This document shows positions 12,071-22,527 of a DNA stretch of 64,000 nt, piece by piece. Each line of letters begins with the position of its first letter. The stretch's first letter is position 1. Position numbers and translations under genes: made by a program. This DNA is from Syngnathus acus (Eukaryota; Chordata; Actinopteri; Syngnathiformes; Syngnathidae), in NCBI RefSeq assembly GCF_901709675.1, contig NC_051102.1, forward strand, positions 398,912 to 462,911, read 5' to 3'. Below the pieces are notes generated by a model that saw nothing but the letters and a program-made list of their open reading frames with translations, ran no database searches and was not told the origin of the DNA.

Positions 12071-12884
12071 TCAACACATTAATTTAGCCAGCCTAAAAGT
12101 TGCCGATAAAGTCTTCTTGTTATCTTAGCAGTATTTTTTTGGGGGAGGGGGTCATTATCTTTCTGCATGACAAAGTATCTCCCAATCATTTTAGTTTTAT
12201 CTTGCTTGAAATTGTCAGACTGAAAAAGCCCATCACAGAAGAAAGAAACAGATAATTTATTTCACAAACCTTTAGTCAGTCTTTCTATCAATACGGGTAA
12301 TCATCACGAATTCCAGCCGGCTCTTACGAGTGTTCTTGCTGAGTGGTTTGCATTTTCTGGGTGTAGCCTAGGATCTTATTAGGTTTCATTTATTACCTGA
12401 CAGCACTGCTTGAAGGTGTCCATTTAAAGATTCCATATCTCATGAGATTATGCAATATAAAAATCCAGTGGAAACGCTAAATCATTAGTATAAAAATGAT
12501 ACCACCCGAGAATATGTTTGTGATTGCCTATATTAAGTATAATTTGAAAGTCGTTTTACAACATTACCCTAAAAAATAAATTATTTACAGATTATCTGAT
12601 TTTGAAAAAAAATATATATATATACACATACTGGAAGATAGTGTATTAGAAATAGTATCCAAATAAAACAATTTCCTCCTCTGTGACTTTTAGCGGGACA
12701 TTTGTTAGCTGGCCTTTTTATACGCCTTTATAGCAACTTTTCCAAATGAGATCGATGTGAGTGTTATGAAATGCCTCGAGTAAGTTTTAGTTGGTGCTTG
12801 AGTGGATTTGACTATTATAACCAACAGAGCGTTTTCAGGGTAAACTAAAAGTGCATATTGCATAAATGGCTCTACAGCCACGTC
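12071..12884. other. no gene seen
   Basis: AT-rich sequence with a short (TA)n run near 12608-12625. No coding signal or recognisable repeat was found. Confidence 0.5.
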
Positions 12885-13028
12885 TATAGAGGCTTTGCAG
12901 TCACGTGGTTTTATCACGTGATTTTGTGTTATGCCGCCATCTTGGCGGTCAACTCGTCAGCTCGTTCCTACGTGTTTGTATAGATTGTTTGATTTCTGCG
13001 CTACATTTTCACCGATTTCATCCGAATT

Positions 13029-13247
13029 ATGGCTGATTTGCTATCCAACGAAGTTGGGCATTTGGATGAAGAATCCAAGAAACGTTACAGAGAGAAGTTG
13101 AACCTTGTTGGCACAACGGATCCGTACCTTTTACCGAGAAGCATGCTAAAATCGCCCGAGCATTTTGCAACAGCCGACCTGCCTGAACTCTCATATCCAG
13201 ATATTTATAATTACCTCGCCGATTTGTTTTGTAATGGCATTTCATAA
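13029..13247 (+). pseudogene. transposon-associated ORF piece (DPYLLPRS / YPDIYNYL protein)
   Basis: A 72-codon frame opens with an ATG 140 bp inside the left TIR. It contains HLDEESKKRYREKL, TDPYLLPR and LPELSYPDIYNYL. From memory, fish database proteins starting this way are long and may carry SWIM zinc-finger and YqaJ-type nuclease domains; here only the N-terminal piece survives. A weak donor-like GTAATG follows YNYLADLF, so this may be a first exon. It runs toward the THAP exon at the other end. Function is not known. Confidence 0.45.
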
Positions 13248-13640
13248 CTTGACATATTAAAAAACTGAATAGAGTGAAATCATTCAGATACTGTACCTGT
13301 CTGTTCAAGTTGCTACCATTTTTATTTTTTGTTTATTTTTGCATGATGCCACATCTGATTGGCTTGAAAACTTAACCAATAAAAATTTTAACCTTGTGCC
13401 AATGGCTTGAAAACTTTACCAATGTAGATTTTACCTTGTGCCAAATGAAGTAACAAAAACCCTCTTGTTAAAAAATGCTACATTAAAAAAAAATTGTTTC
13501 ACAAGGTTCATAATAATTTTTGGGGAAATTTCCTAATGCATTCACTCGAGAATTAATTGTTCAATTCCAATATGAAGTTCAATATTTACATTGATAACGT
13601 TTTCAAGCCAATCAGATGAAGCATCATGAAAAAATAAAGA

Positions 13641-13754
13641 CAAAATAAAGACGGGGGGGTGAACTGAAGAAATCATCCCATTCCCTGCCTTGCTGCTCAA
13701 AATAAAGACGGGGGGGTGAACTGAAGAAATCATCCCATTCCCTGCCTTGCTGCT
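13641..13754. repeat. 57-bp perfect tandem duplication
   Basis: The 57-bp block beginning CAAAATAAAGACGGGG and ending CCTTGCTGCT occurs twice without a gap (13641-13697, 13698-13754) inside the THAP transposon relic. Confidence 0.9.
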
Positions 13755-13871
13755 CTTGCTGCCTTTCTAAAAATGCACCCAGCATTTTCAACAATCATAT
13801 TTGTATCATCCCATATTGTATTATTTCACATTTTGTGAAACAAATCAGGGGTGAATAGTTTGTTTACATAC

Positions 13872-14050
13872 CTGATATGAAGTCCTCATTGCATATCCTT
13901 GTGTAAATCGTAGGTTTCCATCGTTCACGACGAATATCCGCGATCCATTTATCACGTTTTTTTCATGTTCGCCGGAAATCTATAGAAGCTAAGATTTGGT
14001 TTATCGCCTCGTCTATTGCTACATCCAACAGCACAGCAGGTATCCGGCAT
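13872..14050 (-). pseudogene. THAP zinc-finger exon with one frameshift
   Basis: The minus-strand frame starts MPDTCCAVGCSNRRG and continues SFYRFP, the N-terminal half of a THAP (C2CH) DNA-binding domain. The frame then breaks at a run of seven A. In the next frame it continues DKWIADIRRERWKP and ICNEDFISG, the conserved second half of THAP, and meets a consensus donor GTATGT at 13871-13866. It therefore looks like a real first exon of a transposase with a single-base homopolymer indel (or a sequencing error). THAP domains bind DNA in P-type and Kolobok-type transposases and in host THAP proteins. The TIR-bounded context favours the transposon. Confidence 0.7.
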
Positions 14051-14289
14051 TTTTAAGCTCAAATAGCAGCAGATATAACAAGAAAGCGTGTGTGAGTCGT
14101 TGACCGGCACTGAAAAGTTGACCGCCAAGATGGCCGCCAAGCTAATGTGGGTAGCTTGATGACGTCAGCTGCAAAGCCTCTATACAGTACATAAAAAAAG
14201 TAATTGGGAGGCTGATGACAATGAGTGCATGTGACTGTGCCAGTGACGTGCAGTGAGGTTCATGACTGGGGAGGCACTGACGTCAAGGT

Positions 14290-14595
14290 CAAGCGGTGTG
14301 CCAACAAAGAGAGGAGACGCAGAGGTGGTCCTGATGACAAAGAAAGGTCAGCGAATGAAGGTGACATTGAAAGGAGCGCTACATATTCCATCCTACCCAC
14401 AGGACATTTTTTCTGTGAAGACTGCAACGTCAAATGGTGCCAAGGTGAACTTTGTAGCTGGTGGCGGCCAGCTCATTCACAAGGACAGCACCAGCTTCAG
14501 CATACATGAGTACAACAGGTTGTACTACCTGGACACATACAATGGTGAGACTGATGATTGTCATGATTGTTATGATATTCAAACATGGCATGAAA
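14290..14595 (+). pseudogene. Ty1/Copia Pol relic, part 1 (protease end / pre-integrase)
   Basis: The frame reads VPTKRGDAEVVLM, then LHIPSYPQDIFSV, then RLYYLDTYNG, then CYDIQTWHE. This is the Copia region between protease and integrase; the start of the GAG-pre-integrase zinc-binding segment (W-H) is visible. It stops in mid-codon at a TGAAA target duplication (14591-14595). The sequence resumes 16 kb downstream at 30692, where the same frame continues LGH-C. It is the outermost layer of the transposon nest. The part upstream of 14290 (gag and LTR) is missing. Confidence 0.85.
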
Positions 14596-17500
14596 GCTCA
14601 TAAAAGATGTGTTTGTACGACAGTTTTACGTGTTCGTCTCATCTTACTACGTCGTGCTACAAGTACAGCAGGCAGGTTCTACTCGACATCGGCAAAAGCG
14701 AGTTTTGCAGCGGTCTGAACTTTGAAACAGAGACATTAAAGGAACTCTGACTACTCCGGCCTGAAACAACACCGGATTCGCCTGCTACTTCTCCCCCGGA
14801 TAGAAAGCGTCGGAAGCGGTGTGCGAGGAGGCAGAAGAGGGGCAAGCGCGGAGGCGTCCGGGCCAGGCTAGCGGCCAACCCAACTCGCCCGGCCGTGCCT
14901 TCCATTCTTCTGGCGAATGTTCGATCGCTGGACAACAAAATGGATTACATTCGATTGCTGAGATCTACGAACCGGACAGTCAGTAAAAGCTGTGTGCTCG
15001 TGTTCACTGAGACTTGGTTGACTGTCAACATTCCGGACTCTGCTGTGCATCTGGAGCAGCTAGCGTGCTATCGAGCGGACTAGGCCATTGTAAAGGGGGG
15101 AAAATCGCGAGGAGGAGGAATCTGTGTCTCCATCCATGACGAATGGTGCCGGGACTCTGTAGTTGTATGCAAGCACTGCTCGCCACTGGCGGAGTTTGTG
15201 ATCATTAAGTGCCGTCCTTTTTACCTGCCAAGGGAAATTACTGCGATTCTGCTAGTCGCGGTATACATCCCGCCTTCCAACATTGAAAGCGACAGGATCA
15301 CGGCTCTTAGTGAACTGTACCAGGCTGTCAGTGAACAACAGACGGCGCACCCTGACGGTTTCACCATCTTCGCTGGGGATTTTAATCATGCTAACCTAAA
15401 GTCTGTTTCCCCGAAGCTTCACCAGCATGTTAATTTTCCAACACATAGTGACAGCTTCCTGGACCTGGTCTACACTACACATAAAGGAGCTTTCAAAGCC
15501 ACCCCCCTCCCCCACATTGGACTTTCTGACCATATCACTGTTATGCTTATGCCCGCATACAGACAAAGAGTGAAAGCATCCAGGCCGGTTCGCAAGCGGG
15601 TAAGAGTGTGGCCTGAGGGGGCCTCTGATGCTCTTCGAGACTGCTTTGACACAACTGACTGGGAAATGTTTAAGCAGGCAGCCACTTGCAACAATCAGAT
15701 GGACAAAGAGAAGTACCGTAATTTTCGGACTATAAGTCGCGGTTTTTTTTCATAGTTTGGGTGGGGGGGCGACTTATACTCAGGAGCGATTTATATACAT
15801 ATATATGGGTTTTTCTTCACTTTTTTGGGCATTTTATGGCTGATGCGACTTATACTCCGGTGCGACTTATAGTCCGAAAATTACGGTATACTGACTCTGT
15901 TTCCTCTTACATCATGAAGTGCATGTGACCCACACAAAATACATCGTCACTCGGGCTAACTAGAAGCCATGGCTGACAGGGGCTGTCCTCAGGCTGCTGA
16001 GGGCCAGAGACAAAGCCTTCAGAGCTGGGGATGAGGCTGGCTTGAGAACAGCGAGGGCCAACCTGTTCCGGAGCATCAAGGAAGCGAAAAAGGCATTCTC
16101 TTGCAAGATTACCGCCCACTTCAAAGACAGCAGGGATGGACGGAGCCTATGGCAAGGCATTCAGACCATCACGGACTACAAGCCCGCGCCGCAGAGCTGT
16201 GAGGGCAACATCTCTCTGCTCAACGATCTGAACCACTTCTTTGCTCGCTTCGACGCTCAGAACAGCACTTGCCCGCTGAAGACCCCTCCCCCTCCACACG
16301 AGCAGCCCCTGTGCCTCTCTGCCGATAGTGTGAGGAGGACGCTTGCCGCTATCAACACCCGTAAGGCGGCGGGCCCAGACAACAACCCAGGTCGAGCGCT
16401 GAGGAGCTGATGGGTGTCTTCACGGACATCTTTAACATTTCCCTGCAGCAGGCCATCATCCCATCATGTTTCAAGGCTTCCACCATCAGACCTGTGCCAA
16501 AGAAACCTGCTCCATCCTGCTTCAATGACTACCGCCCCGTGGCACTGACACCCATCATCATGAAGTGCTTTGAGCGGCTTGTCATGGAGCACATCAGATC
16601 CATTCTCCCCCCACCATAGACCCCTTCCAGTTTGCGTACCGAGCCAAACGGTCCTCTGAGGATGCCATCTGCTCTGCCCTCCACTCAGCCCTCACCCACC
16701 TGGAGAATAGAGACTCGTATGTGAGATTGCTGTTTGTGGACTTCAGTTCTGCATTCAACACCATTGTACCACAGCGACTCATCTGCAAACCCGACAAGCT
16801 GGGCCTCAGTACCTACCTCTGCAACTGGCTACTGGACTTCCTCTGTCAGAGGCCTCAGGTAGTACGTGTTGGCGACAATATCTCCGGCAGCATCACGCTG
16901 AGCACGGGGGCCCCCGAAGGCTGCGTGCTCAGTCCGCTGCTCTTCACCCTGCTGACGCATGACTGCACTGCAACCTACAGCAGCAACCACGTGCTGAAAT
17001 ATGCCGACGACACGACTCTGGTGGGTCTCATCACCGAGGGCGACGAGACTCAATACAGGTCGGAGGTCGACCTTCTGGCCGCGTGGTGCAGGGACAACAA
17101 CCTCCTGCTGAACGTCAACAAGACCAAGGAGATTGTTGTTGACTTCCGGAAGGGTCACACCCAACACCTGCCACTGACCATCGACGGTGCTGTGGTGGAG
17201 AGAGTGAGCAGCACCAGATTCCTGGGGGTGCACATCAGTGAGGAGCTCTCCTGGACCGCCAACACTGCATCACTGGCGAAGAAAGCTCAGCGCCGCCTGT
17301 ACTTCCTGCGGAAACTCAGGCGAGCAAGTGCTCCTCCGGCCATCATGACCACATTCTACCATGGCACCATTGAGAGCGTCCTCTCCAGTTGTATCGCTGT
17401 GTGGGGTGGTAGCTGCACTGAGTACAACATGAAGGCCCTGCAGCGCATAGTGAACACAGCTGGTGAGATTATTGGTGCTTCACTCCCTCCCTGAAGGACA

Positions 17501-17660
17501 TTTACACCTCCCATCTCACCCGCAAGGCGACCACGATTGTGTGTGATGTGAGTCACCCCGCTCACTCTTTGTTTGATCTTCTGCCCTCTGGGAAGAGGTA
17601 CAGAAGCCTGCGCTCCCGCACCTCCAGACTTACCAACAGCTTCATACTCCAGGCTGTTGG
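14596..17660 (+). mobile_element. full-length Rex1/Babar-type LINE, left part (continues 30380-30691)
   Basis: This is a non-LTR retrotransposon inserted into the Copia relic with the 5-bp duplication TGAAA (14591-14595 and 30692-30696). The endonuclease region reads ILLANVRSLDNKMD, FTETWL, FAGDFNHANL and GLSDHITV. The reverse transcriptase has [27 protein letters not shown] and [11 protein letters not shown]. Premature stops (for example at 15081-15083), frameshifts and a 171-bp miniature transposon at 15716 destroy the frame. At 17660 it is cut by a Ty3/Gypsy LTR. Its 3' end, with AATAAAGC and GACTTTGACTTT, is at 30380-30691. Clade assignment rests on the FSSAFNT motif and the general RT pattern. 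Confidence 0.85.
15716..15886. mobile_element. 171-bp MITE with perfect TIRs, TA target
   Basis: The ends CCGTAATTTTCGGACTATAA and TTATAGTCCGAAAATTACGG are perfect inverted repeats (25 bp in all, extending through GTCGC), flanked by TA on both sides (15714-15715, 15887-15888). It lies inside the Rex1-type LINE after the frame DKEKY. Internal copies of GCGACTTATACTC are present. It has no coding capacity. Confidence 0.92.
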
Positions 17661-18927
17661 TGTAACCCAGGTTAACATAGCCTTGTAAAATAAGAGCCTG
17701 TTAATAAAAACAGTCATAAAGAAAGTACATTGTAAATATCTTCTAAACAGACCAACACAGATTAAAAGCATGTTAATTATTAAAACAATACAAATTCATT
17801 ATTTTATTAATGTTTTGTATTTGTTAAAATGATAAAAGTTTGAACATTCACTTTTATTTTGAAGGAGACATGATGACGTAATGAAAAGACCCATGTCACC
17901 AAAAATGCGAACTCTACTTTTTTTTCCCCGCCGTTCTTTTTGGGATGACGACGAAGGTGCACTAAATACGGGAGTAAGTACGTTAAACTAAAGGAAAGAG
18001 AGAGCGTGAAACAGGATTATACAAAGTTTTTTGTATTTGATGGACTTATTTTTCTGTTTTCAAACTTCTTTTCACCTTGGTGATGCACTAAGTGCGAAAC
18101 GGGACTTGATTCACGAGAGTTGATTCAGAAACATCTGAACTAATAAAGAAGCTGATTTCTTGTGCGAGTCGCAAGATGGCGAGCCACCAAAGAGGCCTTT
18201 GAATTGTCTCTCACGCAGGAGCGCAGAGCACTTGCTGGACGTTGTTCATCGAACCTGGTAGGATCTATCCATTTTTTTCCACTGCTACACCGAAGTGGAT
18301 TCGGAAAGGGTTGACTGACTATACAGGAAAATCAGGAGAAGCCAACTGAAGGGATATAGAGACATTTGGATATCGAAAGTCGTTCAGTCTTTTGCTGAAT
18401 TGTTTTGAGTTTTGTACATTTTGTCACTTTTATTTTTGTGAACTATATATGTGACGATGCTGTAATGGTGTTATTGAAATATTGATTGGTTTGAACAAAA
18501 TCAGTGAAATGGTGGGAATTTAAAAGTGGCTTTAACTGAACTCAAATTAGATTTACTATTACTTTTGAATTACTTACCTGTACTGAATGTTATTCAAACA
18601 ACACAAAGTGAGGTAACTAAACAGATTGAACCTTAGAATTAATAAAACAACCCGAGTTGAAACTGAAATTCTTTAAACTGAAAAGTTTAATTGAAAGGGA
18701 AATTATTTTCTTCAACTAACGTTGAGTTTAAATGTAAATTGTATGTCTATTGTTTGTAAATTGTGTCAACAATTTTCTCTACTAAAATAAGCCGGCAGTT
18801 CAATTCAAACCTTGGTCTGTGGTCATTTATTTTGCTTATTCTATCACCACTACAAATATAGCCGAACTTAGAACTGGTCCATTATCTAAATTACTGTAAG
18901 CACTGTCAAAAACAAAAAGGTGTTACA
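17661..18927 (+). mobile_element. Ty3/Gypsy 5' LTR, 1267 bp
   Basis: It begins TGTAACCC and ends GTGTTACA (TG...CA with inverted termini). The same sequence starts again at 24194 and ends at 30379, which defines the LTR pair. The target is the 3' part of the Rex1-type LINE: LINE sequence 'aggctgtt' lies on the left and 'ttaggatcc' resumes on the right. Other Rex1 copies read 'ggctgttaggatcc' without a break. The two LTRs differ by few substitutions plus a small indel near 18745. Confidence 0.9.
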
Positions 18928-19014
18928 GAAGTGGCGAGCCAGCCAGGAGTGGTGGTTAATTCAAATATTATTACCTGACCCAGACCTTAAAATAGACCAA
19001 GCCGGAAAAAAAAA

Positions 19015-20517
19015 ATGGAGGTCATTGATAAAGTAAATATTAAAACCCCAAACTCAGTTATAGTTAGTGGGATCACTGACACTGATGTTGATGAAGAATT
19101 AACTGACTTCCTGAGTAGGTACGGACAGATTGCTAGAACAATTCAAATAGATGAACCCCAGTCTTCCTACCACAAAAATGCCAATGTGTAATATGAGAGC
19201 GGCGCTGCCTTGACCGCACTTGAACCTTTACTGCCCCATACACTTGAATGATGTGCCCCATAGACTACAATGAAGTCTCCTACCACATCAGAGCTCTGTC
19301 AACTGAGTACCTATCAACTGTTATGAACAGCGCCACCCACAGCTTTTTCAGTGAACTGCAGAAAATTGCCAAAATAAGCGGCAAATCTTTCGAAGATGTT
19401 TAGCATGAACACCTTTCCAAATGTGCTCAGTCAATTGTAAGCAACCCAGAAACACCCGAAGATATGAGTTCCGTGTCAGAGAACCAAAATGAGCCAACAA
19501 CCACTGTTGAAAGACCACCAGAAGTCACTGACCAATCTCAAGATGAAACTATGAAACCAATTAATCCGAATATAAGCTTCAGTTCTCCTGTAACAGTTAA
19601 CCAACCACAAAGTGATCAACCATCTCACATACCAGCACGCTTTTTAACTCATCCAGAGGTTCAAAAAGTTGTTGTGGAACACAGTGCGAAGTGAAGCTCC
19701 TGTCTCACAGATAAATTCTTCTTTCCGCCTCAGACAGTTTTCAGGTAAAATACCTTATCCCAGTCACGAGGTTGATTTTGATACATGGCGTCACAGTGTT
19801 GAGCTCATACTGCAAGATCCTGATTTATCTGATTTGCATCGTTCACGGAAGATCTTAGACAGTCTTGTATCACCTGCTGCAAATTTGGTGAAACCTCTTG
19901 GGCCTAATGCCTTACCATCTGCCTATCTTGAACTGCTGAACTCGGCTTTTGGCACAGTGGAAGACGGCGATGAGCTCTTTGCCAAATTTCTCAACACATT
20001 TCAAGACCCAGGTGAAAAGCCTTCACACTATCTCCATCGTTTGCAAACAGCGCTCTCCAAAGCCTTGAACAGAGGTGGAGTAGTAGCCGGTGAAGCTGAC
20101 CGACACCTTCTGCGTCAATTCTGCCGCGGCTGTTGGAATAATGCCCTGTTAACAGATCTTCAGCTTGGAAAATTGAAAGACAAACCACCTACATTCACTA
20201 ATCTACTTCTACAGTTGAGAGTAGAAGAAGACAACCATATTGCAAAGGAAAGTAGGATGAAACAACATTTTGCTGCAACCAGACCGAATGTAATAGCACA
20301 GTTTATTGCTGCTAGCGCGAACATCTCAGATCCTCCAATGCAAACTGATCTTGCTGAAATGCAAACCCAGATAGCTGAACTACAAACTCAACTGACACAA
20401 CTGAAACCTCAAAAAGGACAACCAACGGAAATTCCACAAAATGACATCTTCAAAGAATTAAGAGCACAAATCGCTGAACTCCAGAGCCACATCACTGCTG
20501 CACTGAATACAACATGA
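19015..20517 (+). pseudogene. PNMA-like Gag of Ty3/Gypsy element, interrupted
   Basis: A first ATG frame (19015-19191) reads MEVIDKVNIKTPNSVIVSGI and resembles the RRM-like N-terminus of PNMA proteins, ending in a premature TAA. After a degenerate stretch the frame at 19464-19694 and then 19669-20517 resume. The core reads FRLRQFSGKIPYP, DFDTWRHSVELIL, AFGTVEDGDELFAKFLN, KPSHYLHRLQTAL and LLRQFCRGCWN, which is the capsid pattern of the PNMA (paraneoplastic Ma antigen) family. It is followed by a coiled-coil tail with QIAELQTQL heptads. PNMA genes are known to be domesticated Ty3/Gypsy gag genes. No CCHC knuckle remains before the LINE junction. Confidence 0.8.
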
Positions 20518-21055
20518 AGGCCCTGCAGCGCATAGTGAACACGGCTGGTAAGGTTATTGGTGCTTCACTCCCCTCCTTGAAGGACATTTACACCTCCCAT
20601 CTCACCCGCAAGGCGACCACGATTGTGTGTGATGTGAGTCACCCCGCTCACTCTTTGTTCGATCTTCTGCCCTCTGGGAAGAGGTACAGGAGCCTGCGCT
20701 CCCGCACCACCAGACTCACCAACAGCTTCATTCTCCAGGCTGTTAGGATCCTGAACTCTCTCCCCCCTTCTGCGTAGCGTCCTGTACTTTTGCACTATAT
20801 TCTGACTGTCTGCTGTATGCACACTTGCTCCATTTTTGCTCCTCTTATTTATTGTGTTATTTGTTTATTTATTATTTATTCATCACTCTTATTTATTCAT
20901 TGTTTGTGCTTTCTTGTTTTTATTTTTTTTGTGTTGTTTACTTGTATGTATATTGTGTACTATGTCTTGTCACCGTGGGATAGTGGGAACGTAATTTCGA
21001 TTTCTTTGTGTCTTGGCATGTGAAGAAATTGACAATAAAGCTGACTTTGACTTTG
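20505..21055 (+). mobile_element. 5'-truncated Rex1-type LINE fragment inside the Gypsy element
   Basis: The encoded frame [20 protein letters not shown] through [20 protein letters not shown] matches the C-terminus of the Rex1-type LINEs at 14.6, 53.8 and 61.3 kb. The 3' end has the same T-rich UTR, AATAAAGC and GACTTTGACTTTG. The left junction has microhomology with Gag (both read CTGCACTGAATACAAC), so the exact start is uncertain by about 15 bp. Confidence 0.9.
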
Positions 21056-22331
21056 GTGTTGAAACAGACCCTGAGAAAGTTAAAGCTTTAAAAACATGGC
21101 CAAGTCCCAAAGATTTGAAAGAGCTACGTTCTTTCTTAGGATTCGCAGGATACTACAGGCGATTTATCAAAGACTTCTCTAAAATTGTCAAACCTCTTAC
21201 CAGTCTTACTGCTGGATATACACCGCCGAGGAAGAAAAATGTCTCAAAGTCGAATAAAGTCCAGTACTTTCAGCCGAAATCTCCTTTTGGGGAAAGATGG
21301 ACAGAATGTTGCCAGCAAGCATTCGAAACAATAATAAACAAACTGGCTTCTGCCCCAGTTTTGGCCTTTGCCAACCCCAGGTTGCCGTATGTATTACATA
21401 CAGATGCAAGTACGACCGGGCTGGGGGCAGCTCTTTATCAAGAGCAGGATGGAGAGATGCGTGTAATTGCATACGCGAGCAGAGGACAATCAAAAAGTGA
21501 AAGCCGTTACCCCGCTCACAAACTTGAGTTTCTTGCCCTCAAGTGGGCTGTCACGGAAAAGTTTTGTGATTACCTTTATGGCAGTCCTTTCACTGTAATA
21601 ACTGACAGCAACCCTCTAACTTACATTTTGACCACCGCTAAGTTAGATGCAACGAGCTAGCGCTGGTTGTCTGCCCTCTCTACTTTCAAGTTCAACCTCC
21701 GGTACAGAGCAGGAAATCAAAATGCTGATGCGGACGGATTGTCACGCCGTCCACACCCAGAGCCAATAAATGACCGTGTTTCCCTAAAAGAACAAGAGAG
21801 AATTCGCCAGTTTGTACAACATCACTTACCTGGTGCCGATCCTTTCACTCATGTTCCTCCTCATGCAGTGAGAGCAATCTGTGAAAAACACCTAGTCCTC
21901 CAATCTCTCGACTCAGACCACGATGCTCTTACATATCCACTTGTAACGTCTTTGTCCATGTCCGCTGATGCTGTTCCTGATAGCTTCCACCAGTGTGACA
22001 TTCTCCCTGTAATTCCAAGCATCTCGGAAGAGGAGTTAAGACAAAGTCAAAGAAATGATCCTGCTATAAATGAAATCATACACCAGCTTGAAACGGGTGA
22101 AACATCTTCTCCTATGCTACGGAAAGAACTTCACAACTTTCCATCTTTCTGCGTGAACTAAACAAACTTGAGCTGCAGAATGGTGTTTTGTACCGGAAGA
22201 GGAAACTTGGTGAAACCCAGTATCAACTTGTCCTTCCTGAAAGCCTCAGACCCATGGCGTTGAAAAGTCTCCATGACGACATGGGCCATCTTGGGTTTGA
22301 CCGTACCCTTGACCTCATCAGAACCAGATTC
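21056..22331 (+). pseudogene. Ty3/Gypsy Pol: RT thumb, RNase H and zinc-binding region
   Basis: The frame opens just after the LINE fragment with DPEKVKALKTWPSPKDLKEL and RSFLGFAGYYRRFIKDFS, the conserved RT thumb. It continues with RNase H: YVLHTDASTTGLGAALYQ, ESRYPAHKLEFLALKWAV and VITDSNPLTYIL. A TAG at 21658-21660 interrupts it before RWLSALSTFKF and NADADGLSRRP. The H-H-C-C zinc-binding part (LHDDMGHLGFDRTLDLI) is cut at 22331 by a second Rex1 fragment. RT catalytic residues are missing, so the protein would be inactive. Confidence 0.88.
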
Positions 22332-22527
22332 ATCGCTCATTTTATTTGATTTATTATTTATTATTTATTTTCAACGTAATACCTTCTTTCAACGTGCCTT
22401 CTTGTTTTTGTTTTGTGTCGCCTACTTGTATGTCTCGTCACCGTGGGATGGAGGAAACGGAATTTCGGTTTCTTTGTGTGTCTTGACATATGAAGGGATT
22501 GACAATAAAGCTGACTTTGACTTTGAC
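22332..22527 (+). mobile_element. Rex1-type LINE 3' UTR fragment inside the Gypsy zinc-binding region
   Basis: It starts within the 'atcgctcattttattt' part of the LINE 3' UTR and ends AATAAAGCTGACTTTGACTT plus TGAC. A TTC duplication flanks it (22329-22331, 22528-22530). The Gypsy frame reads ...DLIRTRF on the left and F-WPKMAADIEQKIKSCQRC on the right. It is an independent, extremely 5'-truncated insertion. Confidence 0.85.

Larger units (their letters stand above)
12889..14180. mobile_element. THAP-domain DNA transposon relic, ~1.3 kb
   Basis: The ends are GAGGCTTTGCAG and CTGCAAAGCCTC, perfect 12-bp inverted repeats extended imperfectly inward. They are flanked by TATA on both sides (12885-12888, 14181-14184). 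The pair GCCGCCATCTTGGCGGTCAA / TTGACCGCCAAGATGGC is also inverted between the two ends. The interior holds two coding remnants that face each other: a THAP domain on the minus strand and a second exon-like piece on the plus strand. The known THAP transposon groups (P, Kolobok and others) could not be distinguished. Confidence 0.7.
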
